Assembly: GCF_006874465.1 (NCBI RefSeq)
Contig: NZ_VIRL01000013.1
Span: 62,001-126,000 of the forward strand
Direction: 5' to 3'
DNA length: 64,000 nt
From: Microbispora bryophytorum
GTDB taxonomy: Bacteria; Actinomycetota; Actinomycetes; Streptosporangiales; Streptosporangiaceae
Shown here piece by piece: positions 35,686 to 43,968 of this stretch. Made by a program: the position numbers and the translations under genes. The notes beneath the pieces were generated by a model. That model did no database searches. It was given only the letters and a program-made list of their open reading frames with translations, and was not told where the DNA came from. The first letter of the stretch is position 1. Each line of letters starts with the position of its first letter.

Positions 35686-36897
35686 TCAGCGCTGCGGGGG
35701 CAGGCGGCCCGAGTCGACCGAGTCGAGCACCCGCGCGGCGGCCCCGAGCGCGGCCGCGCCGTACCCGAGCGTGGACACCTCCAGCCGGCAGCCTCCCCCA
35801 CCGGGGGCGAGCACCCTGCCGTACATCTCCTCCTCCGCGCACGCGACGAGCCAGGGCGCGAGCGGCACGTAGTAGCCCCCGAGGATCACGACCTCCGGGT
35901 TGAGCAGGTTGGCCACGGCGGCCATCCCCCTGCCGAGGTGGCGTCCCACGTCCTCCAGGAGCGTGAGGATGTCCCGCTCGCCGTTGCGGGCGCGCCGTAC
36001 GACCTCGTCGATCTCGAGTTCGAGCTCGGACGGCGAGGCGTCGGGCGCCGTGTGAGTGAGGATCGCACCCACCCCGGCGACGGCCTCCAGGCAGCCGCGC
36101 CGGCCGCACCGGCAGGTGGGCCCGGCGGGATCGAGCTCGATGTGGCCGATCTCACCGCTGTAGCCCTGCCCGCCCCGCCTGAGCCGGCCGTCCATGACGA
36201 TGCCCGCACCCACGCCGACCTCGCCGGTCACGTAGACGAGGTTGGCGGCGTTGCGATGGGGCCCGAAGCGGTGCTCCGCCAGGGCGGCGAGGTTGGCGTC
36301 GTTGTCCACCAGCACGGGGAAGCCGGGGTCGCGCAGCGCCTTGGCGAGGTCACCCGCCAGGTCCGCGTCGCGCCAGCCCAGGTTGGGGGCGACCCGCACG
36401 ATCCCGTGGACGTCGACCAGACCGGGCACGGCCACGGTCAGGCCGAGCACCTGCCTGGCCTCCTTGCCCATACGGCTGACGACCCGCCGGGCGAGGGCCG
36501 CCATGGCCACGACCGCCTGGCCCGCGCTCGAGGTCCCGCCGGGGAAGGACCGCCGCCAGTTCAGGAGCTCCTCGCCCTTGAGGTCCACCGCGACCGCCGT
36601 GATGTAGTCGACGTTGACCTCGATGCCGATCGCGGCGTACGGCGAGCCGTCCAGGACGAGCATGGTGGCGGGCCGGCCGACGCGGTGCTCGGTCAGGCCG
36701 GTCTCACGCAGCAGGCGCCGGTCGATGAGGTCGGCGACCAGGCTGGACACGGTGGCCTTGTTGAGGCCGGTCGAGGCGGCGATGTCGGCACGTGAGCAGG
36801 GCGCGTTCTCCCGGACGAAGCGCAGCACGACGGCGAGATTGGTCGCCCGTACGTCGGTGAAGTCGGCCGGCTGTGGCCCGTTGTGCGATGTGATCAA
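35686..36897 (-). CDS. ROK-family transcriptional regulator (XylR/NagC type)
   Basis: This protein of about 403 residues has an N-terminal winged HTH (NLAVVLRFVRENAPCSRADIA, TGLNKATVSSLVADLIDRRLL) and a ROK sugar-kinase-like domain. The ROK signature (GYSGEIGHIELDP) and the Cys-rich zinc motif CRCGRRGCLEA are intact. The start is uncertain: the frame is open to 36945 with only TTG/GTG choices, and the TTG at 36897 has a GGGG-rich site upstream. A 25-bp operator-like site lies 176-200 bp upstream and recurs before the GH31 gene, so it probably represses the xyloglucan-type operon and itself. The effector is likely xylose, glucose or a derivative. Confidence 0.9.
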   Translation of the reverse strand: MITSHNGPQPADFTDVRATNLAVVLRFVRENAPCSRADIAASTGLNKATVSSLVADLIDRRLLRETGLTEHRVGRPATMLVLDGSPYAAIGIEVNVDYITAVAVDLKGEELLNWRRSFPGGTSSAGQAVVAMAALARRVVSRMGKEARQVLGLTVAVPGLVDVHGIVRVAPNLGWRDADLAGDLAKALRDPGFPVLVDNDANLAALAEHRFGPHRNAANLVYVTGEVGVGAGIVMDGRLRRGGQGYSGEIGHIELDPAGPTCRCGRRGCLEAVAGVGAILTHTAPDASPSELELEIDEVVRRARNGERDILTLLEDVGRHLGRGMAAVANLLNPEVVILGGYYVPLAPWLVACAEEEMYGRVLAPGGGGCRLEVSTLGYGAAALGAAARVLDSVDSGRLPPQR

Positions 36898-37315
36898 TGT
36901 CCGCCCCGTTCCCCACTCGGGCTCATCATGCCGCAACTGCAGCAATTCGACATGACAACGGCGGCCGGGATCGTAGCACGCACGGACCCTCGGGCAGCGC
37001 CATGCCCGGCTTGGCGATGACCACCGGTCCCGGCGCCTCCCGGCTGACCTGGTGGCACTCGCCCCTCCGACATTTGTTTGGCTACATAACTAACTAAAAC
37101 ACTACCGTGCAGCGTCATGCGAATCCAGTGGGCAAGCACCCGGCGAGATGGGCGTGCACCGGCGGATTCTCAGTCGGCGTGGGGAAGGCCGGGCGCCGCG
37201 GCCGCACGCCGCGCGACGGAAGGGCCACAGGGCGCAGACCCGAACGCCGCAAACACAGCCCCGAAGCAACCGGAGTGCAAACGGGAATCAACCGCCACAG
37301 GTGATTCTGAGCACC
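36898..37315. other. Intergenic region between the ROK regulator and parvulin-like gene
   Basis: This 418-bp spacer separates divergent genes and holds the 25-bp operator-like site at 37073-37097. The rest has open frames without conserved character. I see no RNA gene or strong hairpin. Confidence 0.6.
37073..37097. promoter_or_regulatory. Putative ROK operator, copy 1
   Basis: An imperfect inverted repeat has half-sites TTTGTTTGG and (other strand) TTAGTTAG. Read on the minus strand it matches the site at 52603-52627 in length and in both outer arms (TTAGTT at one end, AACAAA at the other). Confidence 0.62.
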
Positions 37316-37663
37316 GTGAAGAGGGACATGTCGCACTACCTCGGCGAGTTGCTCGTGTGGGAGATCGAGGACTATCTCCGCGCCCGCTCGACTCGGCCGC
37401 AGCGAGCCCGGGTGGCCCGCATTCGGGTGCCCGACCGGCCGGCGGCCGAGATGATCGCCGCCGATCTGGAGGCGGGCGGCAGTTTCCACGCCGCTGCGAG
37501 GCGTGCCACGGCGCTGGGCATGACCCTGCCGGACGACCTGTTCGGCGTGGTGACCAGGGACGAGCACCCCGAGGTGTTCGATGCCGTGCCGGGCACCACG
37601 CTGCCGCCGAAGCGCGAGGGCGATGGATTCCTCGTCATCCGGCTGGTCGCGTTCGAGTCCTGA
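37316..37663 (+). CDS. Small parvulin-like protein
   Basis: This protein of about 115 residues includes RARVARIRVPDRPAAEMIAADL, GGSFHAAARRATALG and LFGVVTRDEHPEVFDAVPG. This order resembles a shortened PpiC/parvulin peptidyl-prolyl isomerase fold (the 'a-x-I-x-V...L-x-x-G-x-x-F...A' pattern). No signal peptide is seen. The GTG at 37316 has AGGTGAT upstream; the ATG at 37328 is the alternative, with AGAGGG very close. The isomerase call is inferred from weak pattern similarity; it could also be a structural relative without activity. Confidence 0.6.
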   Translation: MKRDMSHYLGELLVWEIEDYLRARSTRPQRARVARIRVPDRPAAEMIAADLEAGGSFHAAARRATALGMTLPDDLFGVVTRDEHPEVFDAVPGTTLPPKREGDGFLVIRLVAFES

Positions 37664-37672
37664 CGGGCAGCA

Positions 37673-37714
37673 TGAGGGCCTCCCGGGGATGTGGATCCCG
37701 CTCGGAGGCCCTCA
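37673..37714. terminator. Bidirectional terminator between convergent genes
   Basis: A perfect 11-bp stem (37673-37683 with 37704-37714) encloses a second small GGGAT/ATCCC hairpin. It sits 9 bp after the parvulin-like stop and 21 bp before the zinc-ribbon stop. Confidence 0.78.
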
Positions 37715-37735
37715 CAACCGTCAAGATGGCCCGCG

Positions 37736-37990
37736 CTAGCGGGCAGCGGCGCCCGTGACCTCCCTGTCGACAATCCTGGTGGCACCGGATTCCCGGGCGC
37801 AGTGCGCGCAGCAGAACCAGCGGCCGTTGAGCTCGGAGCCGTGGCCCACGATGCGGCACCCACAGTGCTCGCACACGGGCGCCATCCTGCTGATAGCGCA
37901 CTCGAAGCTGTCGAAGACGTGCACCACCCCCTGGGTGTGCACCTCGAAGGCCATGTCGTAATCGTTGCCGCAGACCTCACAGGTAGCCAT
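37736..37990 (-). CDS. Small Cys-rich zinc-ribbon protein
   Basis: This 84-residue protein has four Cys-rich knuckles: CEVCGNDY, FECAI, CEHCGCRIVGHG and WFCCAHCAR. The pattern matches a widespread family of small bacterial zinc-binding proteins, some loosely called metallothionein-like. The ATG at 37990 is preceded by GGGGGGAAACC. That G-tract forms one arm of a strong hairpin, so initiation may be structure-controlled. Its function is unknown. Confidence 0.8.
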   Translation of the reverse strand: MATCEVCGNDYDMAFEVHTQGVVHVFDSFECAISRMAPVCEHCGCRIVGHGSELNGRWFCCAHCARESGATRIVDREVTGAAAR

Positions 37991-37992
37991 GG

Positions 37993-38026
37993 TTTCCCCC
38001 CGTCGACTCGACGTCGAGGGGGGAAA
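37993..38026 (-). promoter_or_regulatory. Hairpin overlapping the ribosome-binding site of the zinc-ribbon gene
   Basis: A 9-bp arm (37993-38001, with 38018-38026) continues into a 5-bp stem (38003-38007 with 38013-38017) after one bulged base. It may act as terminator of the upstream 752-residue protein gene, and it also buries the G-rich Shine-Dalgarno site of the zinc-ribbon gene. Confidence 0.6.
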
Positions 38027-38055
38027 TACCCGCGCAAACCTGCACGAACACCGGC

Positions 38056-40314
38056 TCACAGAGCGTCGAGCAGGGCCTTGGCGACGGACTTGGCCCCGGT
38101 GACCGCCTCCTTCGGGTCCATGAGCACGGAGTCGGGCGCGTTGATCGGGGTGTTCTCCGGGCGGTCGCTGCCGGACAGCAGCACCCATATGACGTTCTTG
38201 CCGTCCAGCGCGTAGATCTCGTACCGGTTGCCCTGGGCCGTGTCGGTGCGCTGCCGGATCGCCTGGCCGAACGCGTCCTGGCCGAAGCCGGTCAGCTTCT
38301 CGACCTTGCCCCACCGGATGCCGCCGATCTCGCTACTCGCCGTGAACTTGGTCTTCGATCGCTGGTCGATGAGGTAGTAACGGGCGGATTCCGCGTCCCA
38401 GAAGGTGTGGACGGCGATGCGCAGGTTGCGCCACCGGACCTTGCCTCCGCCGAGCGGCAGTTTCTCGTTCCACCACTGGCACTGGGTGACGTTCGACTGG
38501 CCTTCCTTGCTCCGCACCGCCGCGCCCTCGGTGTCCGGCACCAGGGTGGCGGCCAGCGTCTTGAGGCTCACGCAGGCCCGGGGCAGGGGGATCCGGGTGG
38601 GCGAGGGCGACGGCGACGGGCTCGGCTTGGGACGCGCGTGGTAGGGCAGCGGCTGTCCGGCACGCCAGGCGGTCACGGACTTCGCGAGCTGCCCGAGCAG
38701 GCCCTTCACCTCCCGCAGGGCGTTCTCCTCGGTGATCGACTGCGTGCTCTCCGTCGACAGGAGGTCGGCCTCCTTCTTCTTCTGGCTCGCCTCGTACTTC
38801 ACCTGGAAGACCACGTCGCCCACCCGGCCGACTCCCTGGCCGAAGGAGTACCAGTACTGCTTTCCCTCCCGCGTCCATTGGTACTGCGCGGCCGCCGTGT
38901 CTCCGATGCCCTGGTACTCCTGCACCGCCGAGTAGTAGTGCTCGGTGTCCGAGTGGCCCGCGCCGTACTTGTACTGGCTGAGCTCACCCTTGTACTGGAT
39001 CTTCGCCGCCTCCACGGCCGTGGTCGTCCCGAGCGCCTCGTACTTGGACACGTTGACCGTGATCTCGCGGCTGCGGGTGACGTCCTTGTACGAGATGTTC
39101 CGGTTGGCCCAGCGGCACTGCCACCGGACGTAGCTCACGAGGGTGTCGCTGCGGTTGTCGTTGGTCGAGGAGTCGATCTCGGCCCGCGGTACGAGACGCT
39201 CGGCCTCGTCCGGGTCGAGCATCGAGCACACGTCGGCGGTCGCCGCCACCGGCGCGGCCGACGCCGACTTCTCGGCCGCCGTCGCCGCCGTCGCCGTCGG
39301 GCTCGCTTTACTGGGCGCTCCCGTCTGGCGCACCGTCATGAACGCGAACGTTCCCCCGGCCACCACCAGCACGGCGACCACCGCCACCACCGGAAGCACC
39401 CACCCCCGCCGCGCCGGGACGGAGGGCTGGGTCGGCATCTGCCACAGTTCGGGCGGAGGCGGCGTCGCCGCCTGCCAGCCCTGCCCCTGCTGCCCGGACG
39501 GCGGGCCGCCCTGTCCTCCCTGTGACGGATAGGGATAGGGATTCGACTGAGGCGACTGCGGCGGCTGCCCGGCCGGAGGCCCCGGCGGCCCCGGCGGCCC
39601 CGGCTGCGGCCGGCCCTGGCCGACCGGAGCGCCGGGGTATCCACCGGGCTGCGGAACGCCACCGGGCGCGGCACCCGGATACGCGCCCGGCTGCGGGCCG
39701 GGCTGAGGACCGGGCTGAGGACCGGAGTACGAACCGGGATACGGACCCGGCTGGCCACCGGGGTACGCACCCGGCTGCGACTGCGAACCAGCGGAATACC
39801 CGCCTGGCGGCTGAGACCCGGCGGGATACCCGCCCGGCGGCGGCTGCGAGCCGGGCGGCTGGCCGTACGCGGGGGGCTGCGGACCTGGATACGGGCCGGG
39901 CTGGGAACCAGCGGGGTACGCGCCGGGCGACTGGGAACCGGGCGGCTGGCCGTACGCGGGCGGCTGGGAACCGGCGGGGTACCCGCCGGGCGGCGGCTGC
40001 GGGCCGGGATACGGACCGGGCTGTGGCTGGGAACCAGCGGGATACGCGCCGGGCTGCGAACCGGGCGGGGAGTCGGCGGGATACGCGCCCGGCTGCGGCG
40101 GACCTGGCTGGGAACCGGGGTACGCACCCGGCTGCGCACCGGCGGGGTACCCGCCCGGCGGGGAACCGGGCGGCGGGCCGTACGCGGGCGGGTAGGGCGA
40201 AACTCCCGGGCCGGGATGGCCCTGCGGCGGGTACGGCGGCATGCCCTGCGGGGGGCCGTCGTCCGGGGGAGGCGTCTGTCCGGGCTCGACGGGGGCGTCG
40301 TCACCGCTGGTCAT
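38056..40314 (-). CDS. Proline-rich single-pass membrane protein with two Cys/CxW extracytoplasmic domains
   Basis: This 752-residue protein has a cytoplasmic N-terminus of about 300 residues made of Pro/Gln/Gly/Tyr repeats ([10 protein letters not shown]-like) and a membrane helix ([22 protein letters not shown]). Two extracytoplasmic domains of the DUF3558-like type follow, each starting with a Cys ([27 protein letters not shown]) and later a Cys-x-Trp ([15 protein letters not shown]). A Ser/Pro linker separates them. The ATG at 40314 has AGGAG 6 nt upstream. The two Ser/Thr kinase genes are directly upstream, 30 bp away, and carry single copies of the same domain type. It may be a kinase partner or substrate. 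Confidence 0.75.
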   Translation of the reverse strand: MTSGDDAPVEPGQTPPPDDGPPQGMPPYPPQGHPGPGVSPYPPAYGPPPGSPPGGYPAGAQPGAYPGSQPGPPQPGAYPADSPPGSQPGAYPAGSQPQPGPYPGPQPPPGGYPAGSQPPAYGQPPGSQSPGAYPAGSQPGPYPGPQPPAYGQPPGSQPPPGGYPAGSQPPGGYSAGSQSQPGAYPGGQPGPYPGSYSGPQPGPQPGPQPGAYPGAAPGGVPQPGGYPGAPVGQGRPQPGPPGPPGPPAGQPPQSPQSNPYPYPSQGGQGGPPSGQQGQGWQAATPPPPELWQMPTQPSVPARRGWVLPVVAVVAVLVVAGGTFAFMTVRQTGAPSKASPTATAATAAEKSASAAPVAATADVCSMLDPDEAERLVPRAEIDSSTNDNRSDTLVSYVRWQCRWANRNISYKDVTRSREITVNVSKYEALGTTTAVEAAKIQYKGELSQYKYGAGHSDTEHYYSAVQEYQGIGDTAAAQYQWTREGKQYWYSFGQGVGRVGDVVFQVKYEASQKKKEADLLSTESTQSITEENALREVKGLLGQLAKSVTAWRAGQPLPYHARPKPSPSPSPSPTRIPLPRACVSLKTLAATLVPDTEGAAVRSKEGQSNVTQCQWWNEKLPLGGGKVRWRNLRIAVHTFWDAESARYYLIDQRSKTKFTASSEIGGIRWGKVEKLTGFGQDAFGQAIRQRTDTAQGNRYEIYALDGKNVIWVLLSGSDRPENTPINAPDSVLMDPKEAVTGAKSVAKALLDAL

Positions 40315-40344
40315 GGGGGTCTCCTACAGATGCAGAGCGGGAGG

Positions 40345-41736
40345 TCACCCGAGCCCGATGCCGACGAGTTCGGCGGCGCGCTCGGCCGTGCGCCGGTCGG
40401 CCGGGGTGACCGAGGGGTCACCGGCGCGCCGGTAGGCGACCTCGACGATGAGATTGCTGAGGCGGAACCAGACCGTGGCCCCGGTGGTTCCGGCAGTGGA
40501 GTCGGCGGAGTCGGCGGAGTCACAGGTGAAGGCCTCGTCGGCGATCCCGGCCCGGTCGCGCGCGGCGGCGCCCCGCGCGGCGCGCTCCGCCGCGAGGTCG
40601 CGGGAGGCCGCCGCCTCCCCCTCCCCTTCGGACGGCAACCGGTAGGCGACCGTGATCGCCCCATCGTGGCCGGTGGTGTGCTCCTTCCACTCGCATCGCC
40701 CCTCGGCTGCGGGTTCCCCACGCGGTGTGGCCCCGAGGAGGTCATGGATCTGCGCCTTGGTCAGGCTGCGGCAGGCGTCGGGGACGGCGGCGAACCGCCC
40801 CGAGCCGCCCTGTTTCCCGGACACGAGCAGCCAGGCGCCCAGTCCCGCCGCGAGGCCGACAACGACCACCAGGGCCGCCACGGCGACGAAGCGCCACATT
40901 CCGGCGGACCGGTCCGCGGGGACGGGAGCGGGCGGCGCGGCAGCGGCCTGCAGTGCCTGCCGTACGACGTCGGGGGGCGGACGCCGCGCCGGTTCCTTGT
41001 CGAGCAGGGCGAGCACGATCCATGCGAGCACCCGCGAGGCCCGGGTCATCGGCCGGGGCTCGTGGAGCAGGACGGCGGCGACGAGCGCGGCGGCCATGTT
41101 CCGGTGGAAGGGCGGCTCCCCCTCGACGGCGGTGTAGAGCGTGGCCCCGAGGGACCACAGGTCGGAGGGCGGGCCGTCCGGCTCGTCGCGAAACCGTTCG
41201 GGGGCCATGTAGTTGGGCGAGCCCGCCGAGCTCTGCCAGGAGTGCCCGGCGCCGCCCAGCGGCGCGGCGATCCCGAAGTCGGTGAGCAGGGCGCGGCCGT
41301 CCGGCCCGATGAGGACGTTGGCCGGTTTGACGTCGCGGTGCACGATGCCCCGGGCGTGGGCCGCCTCCAACGCGTCGAGCACGGCCAGCCCGATCTCGGC
41401 CACGCGCTCGGAGGCGAGCGGTCCGTCCTCCCTGATGATCTTGTCGAGGGAGCGGCCCGGCACCAGGTCCATGACGATCCACGGCTGCCCGGCGTGCCCG
41501 ACGACGTCGTGGACCGTCACGATGGACGGGTGGGTGAGCCGTCCGGCGGCCCGGGCCTCGTCGACGGCTCTGCCGAGGAAGTCGGCGCGCTGCCGGTCGT
41601 CCAGGTCCGGCGGGACGTGCAGCTGCTTGATCGCCACCTCCCTGTGCAGCAGCTCGTCGCGGGCGCGCCAGACCGTGCCGCCGCCGCCCTCACCGAGCGG
41701 CTCGGCGAGGCGGTACCGCCCGGCGAGCAGGTCCAC
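40345..41736 (-). CDS. PknB-type Ser/Thr kinase 2 with Cys/CxW sensor domain
   Basis: This 463-residue membrane kinase has a Gly-rich loop (GEGGGGTV), catalytic Lys at about 37 (VAIK), HRDVKPAN with Asp at about 135, and TDFG with Asp at about 153; all are intact. A membrane helix (FVAVAALVVVVGLAAGLGAWLLV) follows the kinase domain. The extracytoplasmic part has ACRSLTKAQIHDLLGA and RCEWKEH, the same Cys/Cys-x-Trp plan as the neighbours. The GTG at 41736 begins 2 bp after the stop of kinase 1, so expression is coupled. Sensor ligand is unknown. Confidence 0.9.
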   Translation of the reverse strand: MDLLAGRYRLAEPLGEGGGGTVWRARDELLHREVAIKQLHVPPDLDDRQRADFLGRAVDEARAAGRLTHPSIVTVHDVVGHAGQPWIVMDLVPGRSLDKIIREDGPLASERVAEIGLAVLDALEAAHARGIVHRDVKPANVLIGPDGRALLTDFGIAAPLGGAGHSWQSSAGSPNYMAPERFRDEPDGPPSDLWSLGATLYTAVEGEPPFHRNMAAALVAAVLLHEPRPMTRASRVLAWIVLALLDKEPARRPPPDVVRQALQAAAAPPAPVPADRSAGMWRFVAVAALVVVVGLAAGLGAWLLVSGKQGGSGRFAAVPDACRSLTKAQIHDLLGATPRGEPAAEGRCEWKEHTTGHDGAITVAYRLPSEGEGEAAASRDLAAERAARGAAARDRAGIADEAFTCDSADSADSTAGTTGATVWFRLSNLIVEVAYRRAGDPSVTPADRRTAERAAELVGIGLG

Positions 41737-41738
41737 GG

Positions 41739-43259
41739 CTAGGCCAGCCCCCTCAGGCCCTCGGCCGCCGACGCCGCCGCCGCGATCGCCCCGTCCCGCA
41801 GGGCGGCCGGTGAGCTCACGTCGAGGTCGGCGTACCGGAGCCGTACGACGAGATCGCCGAGCCTGAAGTACACGTCGGTGGCCTGTGCCCTGCCCTCCGG
41901 CGTGGTGAGGTCGACGGCGAACGCCTCGTCGGCCACGTCCGGCGTGTCCCGTCCGGCCGTCTCGATGACCTGGGTCCTCTGGTCGAGGCCGATCTCGTAC
42001 CAGAGCCAGCTCACGTCGTTCGGCCCCGACGCGTACTGCCTGCGCAGCCCTTCCATCAGCGTGGTCGCCGAGGCCGTGTCGAGCCCCCACGGCGCGGGGG
42101 TGTCGGAGTCGGTCTCGGCGCTCAGCTCGACGCCGCTGCCCTTCACGGTCCACTGGCAGCTCGTCTTCCCCGGCCCCGGCCGGGTCTGCGCCGAAGCGCC
42201 CACGATCCGCCGCACCTCGCCGGCCGGGAGCGCCCGGCACAGGTCCACGGCGCCGTCGAAGGTGGGCGAGACCCGGCGTACGGGATCGTGTGGCGGCTCG
42301 CCCGCCCTGACGGAGAGCACGACGGCGGCCACGGCGACCGCGACGCCTGCCACGGCGGCGGCCCCGGCCGCGTACCACCACCGGTGGCGCCGCTTCGGCG
42401 ACTCGATGCGCAGGCCGTGCCGGGGATCGAGGTCCGGAGTGCCGCCGTCGGCCACCTGCCGCAGCAGCGTGAGCGTGGTCGGCGCGTCGGGGCGGGCGGC
42501 CGGATCGCGCGCCGTCATCCACGTCAGCACCGGGCCGAGCGGTCCCGCGAGCACCGGCGGACGGGGAGCCCGGGTGAGGGTCGCCCGGATCACCTCCGAA
42601 TGCGAGCCCTGGTAGGGGGCGACGCCCTCGACGGCCGTGTAGAGGGTGGCGCCGAGCGACCACAGGTCGGCGGCCGGGCCGCCGGGATCGCCCGCGAGCC
42701 GTTCCGGCGCGATGAAGCCCGGTGAGCCGACCATCAGGCCCGCCTCGGTGATCGACGCCTGGTCGGCGGGGCGGGCGATGCCGAAGTCGGTGAGGAGCAC
42801 CCGGCCGTCCGAGGAGAGGAAGACGTTGCCCGGCTTCACGTCCCGGTGCTGCACGCCCCCGGCATGCGTGGCCGACAGCGCGTCGAGCAGGCGGGCGCCG
42901 AGGTCCGCCACCTGCCGGTACGGCAGCGGCCCGTACGCGGAGATCTGCCGGGCGAGATCGTGGCCGTGCAGCAGTTCCATGACGATCCACGGCCTGCCGT
43001 CCTGGAGGAGCACGTCGTGGAGGGCGACGATCCCGGGATGCCGGACGCGCGCCGTGACCTCTGCCTCGCGCATGACCCTGGCGATCAGTTCGGCCCGCTC
43101 GCGCTCGCCGAGGCCGTCCGGGAGGCGGAGTTCCTTGATCGCCACCTCGCGGTCGAGCACGGAGTCTCTGGCCAGCCACACCGTGCCCATGCCGCCGGAG
43201 CCCAGCGGGCGCAGCAGGTGGTATCGCGAGGCCAGCGTCCCCCTGAGCGATTCGGCCAT
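41739..43259 (-). CDS. PknB-type Ser/Thr kinase 1 with Cys/CxW sensor domain
   Basis: This 506-residue kinase has GSGGMGTV, VAIK (about K42), QHRDVKPGN (about D140) and TDFG (about D158), then an activation segment with GSPGFIAPERL. A membrane helix (YAAGAAAVAGVAVAVAAVVL) precedes a sensor with LCRALPAGEVRRIVGA and SCQWTV. It is the first of three adjacent genes sharing that sensor type. The ATG at 43259 lacks a Shine-Dalgarno site but has a TATTCT 7 nt upstream, so the message may be leaderless; the frame is open further upstream, so this start is only likely. Confidence 0.88.
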   Translation of the reverse strand: MAESLRGTLASRYHLLRPLGSGGMGTVWLARDSVLDREVAIKELRLPDGLGERERAELIARVMREAEVTARVRHPGIVALHDVLLQDGRPWIVMELLHGHDLARQISAYGPLPYRQVADLGARLLDALSATHAGGVQHRDVKPGNVFLSSDGRVLLTDFGIARPADQASITEAGLMVGSPGFIAPERLAGDPGGPAADLWSLGATLYTAVEGVAPYQGSHSEVIRATLTRAPRPPVLAGPLGPVLTWMTARDPAARPDAPTTLTLLRQVADGGTPDLDPRHGLRIESPKRRHRWWYAAGAAAVAGVAVAVAAVVLSVRAGEPPHDPVRRVSPTFDGAVDLCRALPAGEVRRIVGASAQTRPGPGKTSCQWTVKGSGVELSAETDSDTPAPWGLDTASATTLMEGLRRQYASGPNDVSWLWYEIGLDQRTQVIETAGRDTPDVADEAFAVDLTTPEGRAQATDVYFRLGDLVVRLRYADLDVSSPAALRDGAIAAAASAAEGLRGLA

Positions 43260-43437
43260 ATCGGGGAGAATAGCGAAAGCGTGATCGATACGCCCGCCGG
43301 GTGCGGAACCCGCCTCACCGCCCGGCAAAGAACCGGTTACCGGTACGGCGCGGATCACCGTGAGCCGGGAGAGACGCGGCACATCGGGGTATCCAACTCG
43401 TCGGGCCACGTCGTCAGAGGGAGCGGAGCCGGCGGAG

Positions 43438-43815
43438 ATGGTGTGTCATGCAGCGCGCGACGCGCTCCCCCGTGTGGCCGGGCTCACCGCCGCGGCCGTG
43501 TTCGCGATCGCGGCCTCGGTGCTCCCCTGGTCCGCGGCATCCGCGATCGCGGCGCCGATCCCCCACGGCTGGGGATCGGGCGGCGGGCAGGGCGGCGACA
43601 TCAACGCCAACCGGTCCAGCATCAACGTGGGCAGCGGCAGGAACGTCAGGAACTACCTGGCGTTCGGCAGTCTGAAGAACGGCGCCGGTCTGCAGCAGGC
43701 CACCATCAGCGTGAGCGGCGCCAGTAACTCCCAGGGCAGTTTCTGCAGGCGGCGGCCCCGCGCCTGCAACGTCCGCCAGAGCACGTGGACTCCCCCCGGC
43801 ACGAACACGGAGTGA
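43438..43815 (+). CDS. Small secreted protein of unknown function
   Basis: This protein of about 125 residues has a signal peptide (AGLTAAAVFAIAASVLPWSAASAIAA) and a short mature part rich in Gly, Asn and Ser (GGGQGGDINANRSSINVGS), ending in a basic stretch with two cysteines (C...FCRRRPRACNV). The family is not recognised; a small structural or surface-active protein is possible. The ATG at 43438 touches GGCGGAG; the adjacent GTG at 43441 is an alternative. It is divergent from kinase 1. Confidence 0.62.
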   Translation: MVCHAARDALPRVAGLTAAAVFAIAASVLPWSAASAIAAPIPHGWGSGGGQGGDINANRSSINVGSGRNVRNYLAFGSLKNGAGLQQATISVSGASNSQGSFCRRRPRACNVRQSTWTPPGTNTE

Positions 43816-43916
43816 TGAACGCGCCACCGGCCGCCCCTGGCGCATGACGCCCGACGCGTCACGCCCGGTCGGAGCCGATCAGTCCGCCCGCCCCGCTTGT
43901 CGCCCGCGCAGGCGGA

Positions 43917-43946
43917 ACGCCCCGCGCACGTGCGCGCGCGGGGCGT
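43917..43946. terminator. Terminator between the small secreted protein and GH3 genes
   Basis: An 11-bp perfect GC stem (43917-43927 with 43936-43946) with an 8-nt loop lies between two converging genes, 23 bp past the GH3 stop. Confidence 0.75.
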
Positions 43947-43968
43947 CCGTCGTTCTCGGCGGGGAGCC

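Noticed and set aside
40345-43179. 944-codon minus-strand frame spanning both kinases, which could suggest a fusion
   Set aside because: The frame is kinase 2 plus an out-of-frame read of kinase 1. Kinase 1 has its own intact frame ending 2 bp before kinase 2, so they are two proteins.
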